Shown piece after piece: positions 16,133 through 25,579 of a stretch of 55,584 bases of DNA. How positions within the stretch are numbered: position 1 is the first letter of the stretch; each line of letters starts with the position of its first letter. Under the pieces are notes generated by a model. That model saw only the letters and a list, made by a program, of their open reading frames with translations, searched no databases and had not been told where the DNA came from. Origin of the DNA: Dehalococcoidia bacterium (GTDB taxonomy: Bacteria > Chloroflexota > Dehalococcoidia > Lucifugimonadales > UBA3495); NCBI GenBank assembly GCA_003523055.1, contig DPHC01000018.1, forward strand, positions 27,853-83,436, read 5' to 3'. A program made the translations under genes and the position numbers.

Positions 16133-18466
16133 ATGACAATCATAAGGAAAGATTCCAGCGATACGGAATTTCAGATTAAAAAGGCAATTAAAATGGCTGT
16201 GGCTGGCACAATGATCGAAAGACGAATTAATAGTCCTGATCCAGAATTGTATGAAAACTCGAAAGTTGTTTTGGAACGTCGGTATTTGGGTAAAGATCGA
16301 GATGGTAATGTATTGGAAGACACAGAAACAATGTTTACCAGAATTGCTAATAACTTAGCTGAGGCCGAAAGAGCCTACAGCGATTCGAAGGAAACTGAAA
16401 AAACAGCCGCAAGTGATTTCAGAAACGTCATGAGAAAATTGGATTTTCTCCCTAATTCCCCTACTTTGATGAACGCCGGGCGAGAGTTGCAACAATTATC
16501 AGCGTGTTTTGTATTACCAGTTGAGGATTCTCTTGAAACTATATTCGAAAGAGTTAAACACACAGCTATTATCCATAAAAGCGGAGGAGGCACGGGGTTT
16601 TCCTTTAGTCGTTTGAGACCTGAAGGAGATACTGTTGGGTCTACAGGTGGTATTGCGTCTGGCCCAGTAAGTTTCATTAATGCATTTGACGCTGCTACAG
16701 ATGTTGTTAAGCAAGGCGGGACCAGAAGAGGAGCCAATATGGGGATTCTGGAAGTCACTCACCCTGATGTGCTGAAATTCATTCGGTCAAAAGAAGATGG
16801 CAAACATTTGAATAATTTCAATATCTCAGTTGCTATTACAGAAGAATTCATGGAAAAAGTGAAAAACAACGAAGAGTATGAACTTATAAATCCTCATGAT
16901 GGAGGTATTACAGGCTCATTAAATGCCAAATATGTCTTTGACTTAATGACTGAATTAGCTTGGAAAACAGGAGACCCAGGAATAGTGTTTTTAGATAGAA
17001 TTAATAGAGATAATCCAAATCCTCAATTAGGACGCATTGAAAGCACAAACCCTTGTGGAGAGCAACCTTTGCTTCCGTATGAGTCTTGCAACTTGGGATC
17101 TATCAACCTCGCCCACATGGTTCATCTTAACAATGATGTTATTGAAATTGACTGGAATAGATTGAGCGAAACTATAGCTACTTCTGTTCATTTATTGGAC
17201 AATGTAATTGATATGAATAATTATCCTATCCCTGCTATAGCTGAAATGAGTAGAACCACTAGGAGAATCGGAGTAGGAATTATGGGATTTGCCGATTTAT
17301 TAGTTCAATTAGGTATCAAATATGACTCCTATGCTGCTGTTGACTTAGCAGAAAACATTATGAAAAAAATACAGAAAGAAACCTACAAGGCATCAGGAGA
17401 TTTGGCCGAAATCCGAGGAAATTTCCCCGCATGGGAAGGAAGTATTTATAATACAGAAGACAATCAACAAAAAATGCGTAATTCTGCTCCAGTCACAATA
17501 GCTCCTACTGGAACAATAAGTATTATTGCTGGTACTTCTAGTGGTATAGAGCCGTTGTTTGCTTTGTCTTACATACGAAATATAATGGATAATACTAAAT
17601 TGGTTGAAGCAAACCCGTATTTTGAAGCAGTGGCTAAAAGTGAAGGTTTTTATTCTCAAGAGTTAATGGAAGAATTAGCTGAAAAAGGAACCCTACATGA
17701 CATGGATGTACCTGACTGGGTGAAGGAAGTATTTAGAACTGCTCATGATATAAGCCCAGAATGGCATGTCAGAATGCAAGCAGCATTTCAGCGATACACC
17801 GATAATTCAGTGTCCAAAACTATCAATTTTCCATCTGATGCAACAATAGAGGATGTAAAAGAAGCCTATACTTTAGCATATGAAACTGGATGTAAAGGTA
17901 TAACTGTTTATAGAGACGGAAGTAAAACCGGACAAACATTGAATACCGGAGGTAGTCTGTCGATTGAAGAAGAACAAGTAGAACGGACGGCTGCAGAGCG
18001 TCCAAGAATATTGAATGGTACCACCCATCTTGTCAGAACCGGTCATGGCAATATGTACGTAACTATCAATTGTGATTCTGAAGGTAAACCTTTTGAAGTT
18101 TTTGGAGCATTAGGTAAAGCAGGCGGGAGTGATTCAGCACAACTAGAAGCGATTTCTAGATTGACTTCATTAGCATTGAGATCCGGTATTGGTGCAGATG
18201 AAATAGTTGAGCAGCTTAAAGGAATTTCTGATGATAGTCCGGCATGGGATGAAGGTGAATTAGTGAAGTCTACCCCAGATGCTGTTGCGATAGCTTTGCG
18301 TAATTACGTCGATGGAGCCAAAGAGATTGAAAATGCAAGCTGGTCTTTAGATAATATATCTACATTAAACATCAGAGGGAAGAGCTGCCCTGAATGTGAC
18401 GGGTCCTTGATTATGGAAGAAGGATGTGAAAAGTGTATGTCCTGCGGTTTTAGTAAGTGTGATTAA
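16133..18466 (+). CDS. nrdJ: Ribonucleoside-diphosphate reductase, adenosylcobalamin-dependent (class II)
   Basis: Reduces ribonucleotides to deoxyribonucleotides using an adenosylcobalamin-generated thiyl radical. The 777 residues contain LSACFVLPVEDSLETIF, KSGGGTGFSFSRLRP and the active-site core STNPCGEQPLLPYESCNLG (Asn, Cys, Glu of the radical site). APTGTISIIAGTSSGIEP follows, as in class II enzymes. The C-terminus holds a cysteine pattern (CPEC, CEKCMSC) for zinc or thiol exchange. There is no N-terminal ATP cone, so activity control may rest on NrdR. The cofactor could come from the PduO-type adenosyltransferase encoded at 35766. Confidence 0.96.
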   Translation: MTIIRKDSSDTEFQIKKAIKMAVAGTMIERRINSPDPELYENSKVVLERRYLGKDRDGNVLEDTETMFTRIANNLAEAERAYSDSKETEKTAASDFRNVMRKLDFLPNSPTLMNAGRELQQLSACFVLPVEDSLETIFERVKHTAIIHKSGGGTGFSFSRLRPEGDTVGSTGGIASGPVSFINAFDAATDVVKQGGTRRGANMGILEVTHPDVLKFIRSKEDGKHLNNFNISVAITEEFMEKVKNNEEYELINPHDGGITGSLNAKYVFDLMTELAWKTGDPGIVFLDRINRDNPNPQLGRIESTNPCGEQPLLPYESCNLGSINLAHMVHLNNDVIEIDWNRLSETIATSVHLLDNVIDMNNYPIPAIAEMSRTTRRIGVGIMGFADLLVQLGIKYDSYAAVDLAENIMKKIQKETYKASGDLAEIRGNFPAWEGSIYNTEDNQQKMRNSAPVTIAPTGTISIIAGTSSGIEPLFALSYIRNIMDNTKLVEANPYFEAVAKSEGFYSQELMEELAEKGTLHDMDVPDWVKEVFRTAHDISPEWHVRMQAAFQRYTDNSVSKTINFPSDATIEDVKEAYTLAYETGCKGITVYRDGSKTGQTLNTGGSLSIEEEQVERTAAERPRILNGTTHLVRTGHGNMYVTINCDSEGKPFEVFGALGKAGGSDSAQLEAISRLTSLALRSGIGADEIVEQLKGISDDSPAWDEGELVKSTPDAVAIALRNYVDGAKEIENASWSLDNISTLNIRGKSCPECDGSLIMEEGCEKCMSCGFSKCD

Positions 18467-18487
18467 TACCGTATAAAAGCATTATTG

Positions 18488-18528
18488 TACAAATGCCGCA
18501 GTAAATAAAAGTTACTGCGGCATTTGTA
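18488..18528. terminator. Long perfect hairpin after nrdJ
   Basis: A 17-bp perfect inverted repeat (18488-18504 with 18512-18528, loop ATAAAAG) sits 22 nt after the nrdJ stop. The 3' flank is only moderately T-rich, but stem length and position make a terminator or mRNA-stabilising hairpin likely. Confidence 0.65.
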
Positions 18529-18561
18529 TTGAATAAATAAAAAAACTGGATTGGAGTTGAG

Positions 18562-19572
18562 ATGGTTACAAATAAACCAACTGTTGCTATAACAATGGGG
18601 GACCCTTGTGGCATTGGACCAGAAGTGGTCGTAAAAGCCTTAAGTAACAAAGAAATTTATGATTGGTGTATTCCTGTGGTCGTAGGCAATTTTTATTCTA
18701 TGGAAACAGCGATAGCAATGTTAAAGAGCCCAGCTAAAATCCATTTGGTTACCGATGAAGATAACTTCGATTCCGATATCGCTTTGATTAACGTAATAGA
18801 TATCGGAAACTTAGATCCTGAAGTTATCACTCAAGGAAAAATAAATCCAGCTTGCGGCAAAGCAGCGATGGAATGGGTCACAAAAGCCGGAGAAATGGCT
18901 ATGGCGGGCCGTGTGAATGCCCTTGCTACCGCTCCTTTGAATAAAGAAGCAGCGAGCCTGGCTGGATATGAATCTATTGGGCATATGGAACTGCTTCAAG
19001 AATTAACAGGATCAAAAACAGTTGCCACCATGTTAATTGCTAAAAATCTTCGAGTAGTTCATCTCACCACCCATAGATCTTTAAGATTAGCGTGTGATTA
19101 CGTTAAAAAAGACAGAATATTGGATTTCTTAAAAATAACGGACCAGAATTTTAAGAAATGGGGATTCAAAAACCCTAGAATTGGAGTTGCGGCATTAAAC
19201 CCTCATGGAAGTGACGGCGGACTGCTGGGAAATGAGGAACAAGAAGAAATAGCTCCAGCGGTTAAAATTGCTCAAGCTGAGGGAATGTCTGTTGAAGGTC
19301 CAATACCTGCTGATATAATTTTTCATCAGGCAATAAATGGAGATTTCGATGCAGTGTTATGTATGTACCATGACCAAGGTCATATCCCTGTAAAGGTTTA
19401 TGGATTTGAGGAAAGCATAACTGCTAACCTAGGACTTCCATTTGTAAGGACCTCAGTTGATCACGGAACCGCATTCGATATAGCAGGGAAAGGTATAGCT
19501 GATTGTCTTAGCATGGTTGAAGCGATTAAACTTGCTTCTAATTTGGCATCTGGTTCCAGATTGTCTGATTAA
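18562..19572 (+). CDS. pdxA: 4-hydroxythreonine-4-phosphate dehydrogenase family protein
   Basis: The PdxA family oxidises 4-phosphohydroxy-L-threonine in pyridoxal phosphate synthesis; PdxA2-type paralogues act on phosphorylated sugar acids. The 336 residues have AITMGDPCGIGPEVVVKAL at the N-terminus, TAPLNKEAASLAGY, AALNPHGSDGGLLGNEE (metal/substrate site), CMYHDQGHIPVKVYGF and TSVDHGTAFDIAGKG. NPHGSDGG in place of NPHAGEGG resembles the PdxA2 side, so the biosynthetic role is not certain. The ATG follows GGAG by 6 nt, and the gene lies after the nrdJ hairpin. Confidence 0.85.
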   Translation: MVTNKPTVAITMGDPCGIGPEVVVKALSNKEIYDWCIPVVVGNFYSMETAIAMLKSPAKIHLVTDEDNFDSDIALINVIDIGNLDPEVITQGKINPACGKAAMEWVTKAGEMAMAGRVNALATAPLNKEAASLAGYESIGHMELLQELTGSKTVATMLIAKNLRVVHLTTHRSLRLACDYVKKDRILDFLKITDQNFKKWGFKNPRIGVAALNPHGSDGGLLGNEEQEEIAPAVKIAQAEGMSVEGPIPADIIFHQAINGDFDAVLCMYHDQGHIPVKVYGFEESITANLGLPFVRTSVDHGTAFDIAGKGIADCLSMVEAIKLASNLASGSRLSD

Positions 19573-19587
19573 TGTTTAATAGATAGA

Positions 19588-19596
19588 TGTTATAAT
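19588..19596 (+). promoter_or_regulatory. Extended -10 promoter for proC
   Basis: TGTTATAAT combines a TG extension with a perfect TATAAT at 19591-19596, 36 nt before the chosen proC start. No good -35 is visible. The predicted leader is ~29 nt. Confidence 0.6.
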
Positions 19597-19631
19597 GCTT
19601 TTTCATTTGATTGAATAGAAAGGTAATGAAT

Positions 19632-20432
19632 ATGCAAATAGGTTTTATCGGCGGTGGGGTTATGGCAGAAGCTATAATTTCAGGAATGACAGGCAGTGGA
19701 ATTGTGGATTGTAGCGATGTTATGGCCTCTGATTTATATAGTACCAGACGTGGATACCTTAAGGACACGTACGGAATTGAAGTTACTGATAATAATACTG
19801 ACGTAATTGAACACTCCTCAATTATATTTGTGGCTGTTAAACCTCAGGACATACCAAATATAGGGGTAGACATAGCTAGTTCAGTTGCTAGTAATCAAAC
19901 TGTTGTATCTATTGCAGCAGGTATATCTATCAATCAAATGGCAGAAGCTTTTAAAACACCTAATCTTATTAGAGTTATGCCCAATACTCCAGCCCAGGTC
20001 AAGAGCGGTATGAGCGTTTGGATGAGTACTGGCAGTGTTTCTGAAGCTCATGTGAATATGGTTAAAAAAATATTAGACGGAATTGGAAAACAGTATCAAG
20101 TTTTTGATGAAAAATATATTGATATGGCAACTGGATTAAGTGCTAGTGGTCCTGCTTACATATTAATGATTATTGATGCGCTGGTTGATGCTGGAGTCTT
20201 TCTTGGCATGCCTAGAGCAATGTCGAAGATGCTAGCTGTTCAAATGATAAAAGGCACATCTGAACTGGTTGAGTCTAGTGATTTACATCTAAAAGAATTG
20301 TCAGATATGGTTGTTTCTCCTGGCGGAACTACCGCTGCTGGTCTTTTAGTATTGGAAAGTCAAGGAATCCCACATGCACTGATACGTGCAGTGGAAGCGG
20401 CCTATAATAAGGCGCTGGAATTAGGTAACTAA
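19632..20432 (+). CDS. proC: Pyrroline-5-carboxylate reductase
   Basis: Final step of proline synthesis, NAD(P)H-dependent reduction of 1-pyrroline-5-carboxylate. The Rossmann motif GFIGGGVMAEAII is at the start. VAVKPQDIPNIG, RVMPNTPAQVKSGMS, GLSASGPAYI and the C-terminal signature VVSPGGTTAAGLLVLE are present. I chose ATG 19632 because GAAAGG lies 8 nt upstream; ATG 19626 and TTG 19611 are worse placed. The length of 266 residues is normal. It is followed by yggT after 25 nt, a common bacterial neighbour pair. Confidence 0.94.
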   Translation: MQIGFIGGGVMAEAIISGMTGSGIVDCSDVMASDLYSTRRGYLKDTYGIEVTDNNTDVIEHSSIIFVAVKPQDIPNIGVDIASSVASNQTVVSIAAGISINQMAEAFKTPNLIRVMPNTPAQVKSGMSVWMSTGSVSEAHVNMVKKILDGIGKQYQVFDEKYIDMATGLSASGPAYILMIIDALVDAGVFLGMPRAMSKMLAVQMIKGTSELVESSDLHLKELSDMVVSPGGTTAAGLLVLESQGIPHALIRAVEAAYNKALELGN

Positions 20433-20457
20433 ATAGAAAAAAGCAGAGGTTATTATT

Positions 20458-20742
20458 TTGGTATTCATAATACAAATATTATCAGGGTTATTGAATTTTC
20501 TCGTATATGCTGTTTTAGCTCGAGTCATATTACAATTGGTTATTCCACTTTTAGTGCAGAAAAAAGGATCTGCTCCGCAGTTCCTTTTGGTTCTTAATTC
20601 TTTAGTTAATCAAGTTACAGACCCTATATTGAACCCCATAAAACGGTTCTTGCCAGCAACAGGCATGTTGGATTTTAGTCCATTGATAGCCATAGTTGTT
20701 TTGACAGTTTTGGCAGATGTAGTTATTCCACGATTATTGTAA
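20458..20742 (+). CDS. YggT family membrane protein
   Basis: A 94-residue protein with two hydrophobic segments (VFIIQILSGLLNFLVYAVLA and FSPLIAIVVLTVLADVVI) flanking a short polar loop, the YggT layout. PILNPIKRFLP before the second segment is the family hallmark. The start is TTG after an AGAGG site. Its biochemical role is not established; YggT genes often sit beside proC or division genes, as here. Confidence 0.85.
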   Translation: MVFIIQILSGLLNFLVYAVLARVILQLVIPLLVQKKGSAPQFLLVLNSLVNQVTDPILNPIKRFLPATGMLDFSPLIAIVVLTVLADVVIPRLL

Positions 20743-20788
20743 AAAAACCATAAATTGACCCATTAGCTTCAAAATCGAGAGTGTTGAT

Positions 20789-21388
20789 ATGGCTGGTTAT
20801 TCAGTTGCCAAAGATTTAAAGCAATTAGAAGATATATATGTTGAAGAGATAAAGCATTGCTTCGTTAAAAACCGACCTGTAATAGTGGTAATGTCCGGTT
20901 TACCGGGTACCGGTAAGTCTTATTTTTCAGAACAACTAGCTGCAACAGCGGAACTGTTTGTAATATCCAGTGATAGAATTCGTAAATGTTTAGTTAAATA
21001 TCCTAAATATACTTCCAATGAACATTATAGAGTCTTTGCATCCTGTCACGGGTTGATAGAAAGATTGATTCAAAAAAATATCAGTGTCGTATTTGATGCA
21101 ACTAATTTAAACAAATTTGCTATTCAACCATTAAAGAAACTATCAACATCACTGAATTGTAGAATGGTAATCGCCCTATGCGTTGCTCCTGAACCATTAG
21201 TGCAATCTAGATTAAAAGATCGAGTTAATGGAAAAGATGATTATGGCTCAGATGCTGATTGGGATATATATAAAATGCTAAAAACTAAGCAAACTGCTAT
21301 AACAGAACCTTATTATGAAATTGATTCGTCTCTAGACAACAGCGACGCAATAACGGCTATACAAAAATTTATTATGGATGAACAATAA
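20789..21388 (+). CDS. P-loop kinase-like protein (AAA_33 family)
   Basis: The 199 residues have Walker A GLPGTGKS at ~residues 38-45, then ISSDRIRKCL and VVFDATNLN, the pattern of small predicted kinases related to zeta toxin and polynucleotide kinase. A C-terminal LKDRVNGKDDYGSDADW lid-like segment matches this family. The phosphate acceptor is unknown. It stands alone between yggT and pepA with only 2 nt before pepA. No antitoxin gene is adjacent, so a toxin role is not supported. Confidence 0.75.
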   Translation: MAGYSVAKDLKQLEDIYVEEIKHCFVKNRPVIVVMSGLPGTGKSYFSEQLAATAELFVISSDRIRKCLVKYPKYTSNEHYRVFASCHGLIERLIQKNISVVFDATNLNKFAIQPLKKLSTSLNCRMVIALCVAPEPLVQSRLKDRVNGKDDYGSDADWDIYKMLKTKQTAITEPYYEIDSSLDNSDAITAIQKFIMDEQ

Positions 21389-21390
21389 AT

Positions 21391-22917
21391 ATGAATTGTA
21401 CTTTTAAGATATTGAATGAGTCACAAGTGACTGGCAACAATGCCCAATTGATCCCTCTATTTTTTTCCGAAGAGAATAACCTTGAGTTGGAATATGTTGC
21501 TTCTGGATTATCGCCCATTGACATGGATCTCATTAAACATGTGGTAGAGAATCATGAATTTAATCCAGCTAAAAACGAATACATGGTAGTGCATGGCAAA
21601 AATAATGATGAGATTAAGCAAATAGTACTTGTAGGCATGGGCATAAAGACGGATTGTGACTTGGACAAACTACGAACCATTTTTGGTAATGCTATAAGAT
21701 TCTTGAGAAATAAAAACATACTTGAAGTCGATGTGTATCTATCAATATTGAAAGAATTGAGAAATGGAATGGAAACACAAATTCAAGCTATTACGGAAGG
21801 GTTAGCTCTAGGAAACTACGAATTTGATAAATGGAAATCTAAACAAAAAATAAATAAAGCAATTCACATTAATTTTGTGATTAAACAGATTGATGCCAAT
21901 GAAGTAGAACAATGCCAGAAAGGCATGTTGTTGGGAGCTCATATGAGTGAGGGAGTAGAATTAGCTAGAGATATGGTCAATAATCCAGCAAATAAAATGA
22001 CTCCAACAGATATGGCTAACATAGCTATAAATATGGAAAAAATTCTTCCAGTTTCATCTACTGTTCTGGAATATGATGATATGGTTTCTTTGGGCATGGA
22101 GGCTTTAGTAGGAGTTGCCAAAGGCAGTACAGAGCTTCCTAAATTAATTATAGTTAAATATGAAGGGGATCCAAATAACCCTGACAATAATATATGTTTT
22201 ATAGGTAAAGGTATAACCTTTGATACGGGTGGTATCTCGTTAAAACCGCCGGCTGGCATGGAAAATATGAAAGGAGACATGGCCGGTGGGGCATCAGTTT
22301 TGGGAGCAATGCATATTGTAGCGTCTTGTAAACCGGCGGTTAATGTAATTGGAATAATCCCAGCTACAGAAAATATGCCAGGTGGCTCCGCGCAAAAACC
22401 TGGAGATGTAGTCACTACAATGAATGGCAAAACTATTGAAGTTATTAACACCGATGCAGAAGGAAGATTAGTATTGGCTGACGCCTTATGCTATGCAGAT
22501 TTTTTGGGAGTTAAAAAAGTTATTGATGTAGCTACTCTAACTGGGGCTATGGTTGTCACTTTGGGAAAAGTATGCACTGGATTTATGAGTAATGATCAGG
22601 AATTTAGTAATTTATTGTTAGCTGCATCTAGGTCATCAGGGGAAAAATTTTGGGAGTTACCATTATTTGATGAATATGAAGATCTTATTAAGAGCGATGT
22701 AGCAGATATGAAAAATACTGGCGGAAGGCAAGCCGGATCTATAACTGCTGCTATGTTATTAAAAAATTTTGTGAATGGCATGTCTTGGATTCACCTAGAT
22801 ATCGCTGGTACCTCGACCTCTACTAAAAATAATGGATACCTTGTAAAAGGTGCAACAGGTTTACCAGCACGAACTCTAGCTCAGATTGCTATTGATATGT
22901 CTGAAAAATTAGATTGA
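21391..22917 (+). CDS. pepA: Leucyl aminopeptidase (M17 family)
   Basis: Cytosolic di-zinc aminopeptidase that releases N-terminal residues from peptides. The catalytic domain shows GKGITFDTGGISLKP (metal-binding Lys and Asp), MKGDMAGGASVLGAM and the family signature NTDAEGRLVLADAL (metal ligands Asp and Glu, with catalytic Arg). The N-terminal ~170 residues are the variable macro-like domain. It has 508 residues and ends in TGA, which shows that TGA is an ordinary stop in this genome. It overlaps the next gene's TTG start by 4 nt. Confidence 0.95.
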   Translation: MNCTFKILNESQVTGNNAQLIPLFFSEENNLELEYVASGLSPIDMDLIKHVVENHEFNPAKNEYMVVHGKNNDEIKQIVLVGMGIKTDCDLDKLRTIFGNAIRFLRNKNILEVDVYLSILKELRNGMETQIQAITEGLALGNYEFDKWKSKQKINKAIHINFVIKQIDANEVEQCQKGMLLGAHMSEGVELARDMVNNPANKMTPTDMANIAINMEKILPVSSTVLEYDDMVSLGMEALVGVAKGSTELPKLIIVKYEGDPNNPDNNICFIGKGITFDTGGISLKPPAGMENMKGDMAGGASVLGAMHIVASCKPAVNVIGIIPATENMPGGSAQKPGDVVTTMNGKTIEVINTDAEGRLVLADALCYADFLGVKKVIDVATLTGAMVVTLGKVCTGFMSNDQEFSNLLLAASRSSGEKFWELPLFDEYEDLIKSDVADMKNTGGRQAGSITAAMLLKNFVNGMSWIHLDIAGTSTSTKNNGYLVKGATGLPARTLAQIAIDMSEKLD

Positions 22918-24119
22918 CAACAATCTCCTATAAATATTGGAAATGGAAGATATTGGTCGTATTTTCATTGTTTTACATGACCAATTACCTCGGCAGATTC
23001 AATTTTTGGCCACTGTCACCTCTAATACGAGAGGATTTGCACTTAACCAATGTACAGATTGGATTAATCAATGCCGCTTTACTGTGGGGTTTCTGTTTAG
23101 GAGATGTAATCCATGGCTCTATGTCTGAAAGATATGGATTTAAACTTTGGATATTATGTGGAGCAATCCTTACAACTGTATGTAATATTATTGTAAGTTT
23201 TAGCGACTCATTTTTATTCTTTTTGATTCCTTGGTTTCTATGTGGATTTTGTAATGCTGCTTGCTGGGCGCCCGGCATTGGGATGGTGAGCCAATGGTGG
23301 AATAAATCAGAAAGAGGATTTGCGCTTGGAGTTGTTTCTGGAGCTTCCGGTGGTGCAATGTTATTAATGTGGAGTGTTACAGGTTTAATAGGTACATCAT
23401 TTGACTGGCGAATGTCATTTAGATACCCTCCGATTATTATTGCTGTTGCTGCGATTATAGTGTTTGTAATGTGTAAGGATTTCCCGTCGTCTGCAGAGTT
23501 TTCAAATAGAACGAGAAAGAATCAAAGTTTACCTACTTGGGCAAAATACAAACTTATTTTAAAAAATCCAAAGTTTCATTTGATAGGGCATATAAAAGGA
23601 TTAGAAAATGTAGTTCGTTATGGCTTGATGACTTGGATTCCTCTTTATTATTACGACAGAGGTGGATTTGATATACGAACTACAATTTTGATTACTATAT
23701 TGCTTCCAATCGGTTACATGATAGCTCCACCAATTGCAGGTATTTTGTCCGATAAAGTGCTACATAGCGATAGAAAACCGCTAACACTGGCTTCCTGTGT
23801 ATTGAGTTCAGGAGTGCTATTTTGTATGTGCTTTGTAGACCCTAATAATGTATTTATTGGATGTGTACTCATGATAATAGGAGGTGTTAGTTTGGGTATG
23901 TCTCAACTGCCTGTGATGGCTGTAGATTTTTTCGGCAAAGATTTAGCAGCGACTACGTCTTCGTTGGTTGATGCACATGGTTATTTTTATGCAGGAGTTC
24001 AAGCTGTGATAATCAGTTTAATTGTGGGAGTGATGGGAAACTGGGTAATTGTGTTTTTATTGATGGGGTCAGTAAGATTATTGTCAGCGGGAGTTTTGTT
24101 AGTTGCCCGGCTACGCTAA
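22914..24119 (+). CDS. MFS transporter, organophosphate/glycerol-3-phosphate-like
   Basis: A 401-residue major facilitator protein with about 12 membrane segments. The first loop FYMTNYLGRFNFWPLSPLIR resembles the GlpT/UhpT (organophosphate:phosphate antiporter) branch, and GSMSERYGFKLW is the MFS loop 2-3 motif. GILSDKVLHSDRKPL is its repeat in the second half. The substrate is not predictable. The TTG start overlaps pepA (ATTGA). No clear ribosome site precedes it, so a slightly later start is possible. It converges on the DUF1385 gene with a 9-nt overlap. Confidence 0.82.
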   Translation: MTTISYKYWKWKILVVFSLFYMTNYLGRFNFWPLSPLIREDLHLTNVQIGLINAALLWGFCLGDVIHGSMSERYGFKLWILCGAILTTVCNIIVSFSDSFLFFLIPWFLCGFCNAACWAPGIGMVSQWWNKSERGFALGVVSGASGGAMLLMWSVTGLIGTSFDWRMSFRYPPIIIAVAAIIVFVMCKDFPSSAEFSNRTRKNQSLPTWAKYKLILKNPKFHLIGHIKGLENVVRYGLMTWIPLYYYDRGGFDIRTTILITILLPIGYMIAPPIAGILSDKVLHSDRKPLTLASCVLSSGVLFCMCFVDPNNVFIGCVLMIIGGVSLGMSQLPVMAVDFFGKDLAATTSSLVDAHGYFYAGVQAVIISLIVGVMGNWVIVFLLMGSVRLLSAGVLLVARLR

Positions 24120-25007
24120 CTCATTATTGTCAGCTTCAATGACCGCTGTAACGGCAGAAATGGCTACTTCAATTTGAGAGTCATCCGGGGTTTGTGTAGT
24201 TATCCGTTGAAGAAGTAATCCTGGTTGTGAAACTATAGTACTTACTAAAGAATGTTTGTGTGTGCCAGCATATCGTATGATTTCATAACTGATTGAGGCT
24301 ATTACGGGGATTAATATTATTCTAGAAATTATCCTACCTAAAAAAGTAGTTTCTCCAAGTAGAGAAAAAATAAATATAGAGACCACCATGACAGTTAATA
24401 AGAATGCGGTTCCACATCTGGGGTGAGGAGTAGGATATTTCTTAACTGCAGATACTGTTAATTGTTCAGATGCTTCTAAAGCGTGAATAGACATGTGTTC
24501 GGCTCCGTGATACTGATAAACTCGCTTTATATCGGGGAAAAAACCAATTACTGCGACATATGCTACTAATATCACTAACCTAAGAATACCTTCTAAAATA
24601 TTACTTATTAATGGAGAAGGTAAAAATTTATCTATAATTTCTAAAAGCACAACTGGAGTGATAAAAAATATAATAATGGCTATTCCAACAGAAAAAATTA
24701 TAGTTAATATTAGTGATAAATTGGATATCGGCTTCTCATCTATATCATCACTATTTTCAGTTGATAATACAGATGATTTATGCAAGGATTTGATACCCAT
24801 TGAAAGAGTTTCTGCAAGAACCAATATGCCGCGTAGTAATGGAACATTTCTGAATTTGCTTGTGAAGACATGATTTAGTGGTTCAATGATAGTTGTTATA
24901 GTTCCATCTGGTCTTCTTACTGCTAGTGAGTAGTGAGACTTACCCCGGATCATTACTCCTTCGATGACAGCTTGCCCACCATATGTGTGCTTTGAATTAT
25001 CGGCCAT
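24111..25007 (-). CDS. DUF1385 family membrane protein
   Basis: The 298 residues open with YGGQAVIEGVMIRGKSHYSL, the DUF1385 (PF07136) hallmark. Several hydrophobic segments (about five) follow, along with YQYHGAEHMSIHALE and HPRCGTAFLLTVMV. The conserved His/Glu/Cys residues have led to annotation of relatives as predicted metal-dependent enzymes, but no reaction is established. Across Firmicutes and Chloroflexota it is found near rpmE and prfA/prmC; here it lies 85 nt downstream of rpmE, in that same association. Confidence 0.9.
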   Translation of the reverse strand: MADNSKHTYGGQAVIEGVMIRGKSHYSLAVRRPDGTITTIIEPLNHVFTSKFRNVPLLRGILVLAETLSMGIKSLHKSSVLSTENSDDIDEKPISNLSLILTIIFSVGIAIIIFFITPVVLLEIIDKFLPSPLISNILEGILRLVILVAYVAVIGFFPDIKRVYQYHGAEHMSIHALEASEQLTVSAVKKYPTPHPRCGTAFLLTVMVVSIFIFSLLGETTFLGRIISRIILIPVIASISYEIIRYAGTHKHSLVSTIVSQPGLLLQRITTQTPDDSQIEVAISAVTAVIEADNNELA

Positions 25008-25092
25008 TAGTATCCATTTTTAGTGATATTGAATGATTCAGGTTGCGTATTATTAGTATGTTTTGATTTAGTGTCACGATGTTCGTAATTAA

Positions 25093-25296
25093 TTACGATG
25101 GCATATTGTATCGGCGTCGTAACCTTTCAATTCGTCCTTGTGTATCAACTATGCGTTGTTCACCTGTATAAAACGGGTGACAAGTAGAGCATATTTCTAT
25201 TCGTAGAGTAGATTTAGTAGATGCGGTCTCATGAATTGCTCCACATGAGCAGGTAACTGTTGCATTTACGAATTCTGGGTGTATTTCTGGTTTCAT
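25093..25296 (-). CDS. rpmE: 50S ribosomal protein L31 (zinc-binding type)
   Basis: The 67 residues begin MKPEIHPEFVNATVTCSCG and contain CSTCHPFYTGEQ. Four cysteines (16, 18, 37, 40) mark the zinc-containing form of L31. It is the third gene of rplU-rpmA-rpmE, 18 nt after rpmA. Confidence 0.96.
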   Translation of the reverse strand: MKPEIHPEFVNATVTCSCGAIHETASTKSTLRIEICSTCHPFYTGEQRIVDTQGRIERLRRRYNMPS

Positions 25297-25314
25297 GGTT
25301 TATTACTTTTTACT

Positions 25315-25569
25315 TTAGTCTGGGTACACGCTAACTTTTTTGCGCTGTCGAGTTTCCCATTCGAAAGTTACTTTTCCTTCAATTTTTGCATAAATCGTAT
25401 GGTCTTTTCCTAAACCAACATTAAGGCCGGGTCGAATTTTTGTTCCGCGTTGCCTTATTATTATATTCCCAGGTATAACTAACTCGCCACCAAATTTCTT
25501 TACTCCGAGTCGTTTCGCATTACTATCTCGGCCGTTACTAGAGCTTCCACCTGCTTTTTTATGTGCCAT
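25315..25569 (-). CDS. rpmA: 50S ribosomal protein L27
   Basis: The 84 residues start directly with MAHKKAGGSSSNGRDS, the L27 N-terminus that reaches the peptidyl transferase centre. There is no cleavable N-terminal extension of the Firmicutes type. GNIIIRQRGTKIRPG is the family core. It lies 10 nt downstream of rplU. Confidence 0.97.
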   Translation of the reverse strand: MAHKKAGGSSSNGRDSNAKRLGVKKFGGELVIPGNIIIRQRGTKIRPGLNVGLGKDHTIYAKIEGKVTFEWETRQRKKVSVYPD

Positions 25570-25579
25570 ATTCCCCTCT

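Noticed and set aside
20789..21388. Zeta-toxin-like protein as part of a toxin-antitoxin pair.
   Set aside because: No small antitoxin gene is adjacent and the neighbours are housekeeping genes.
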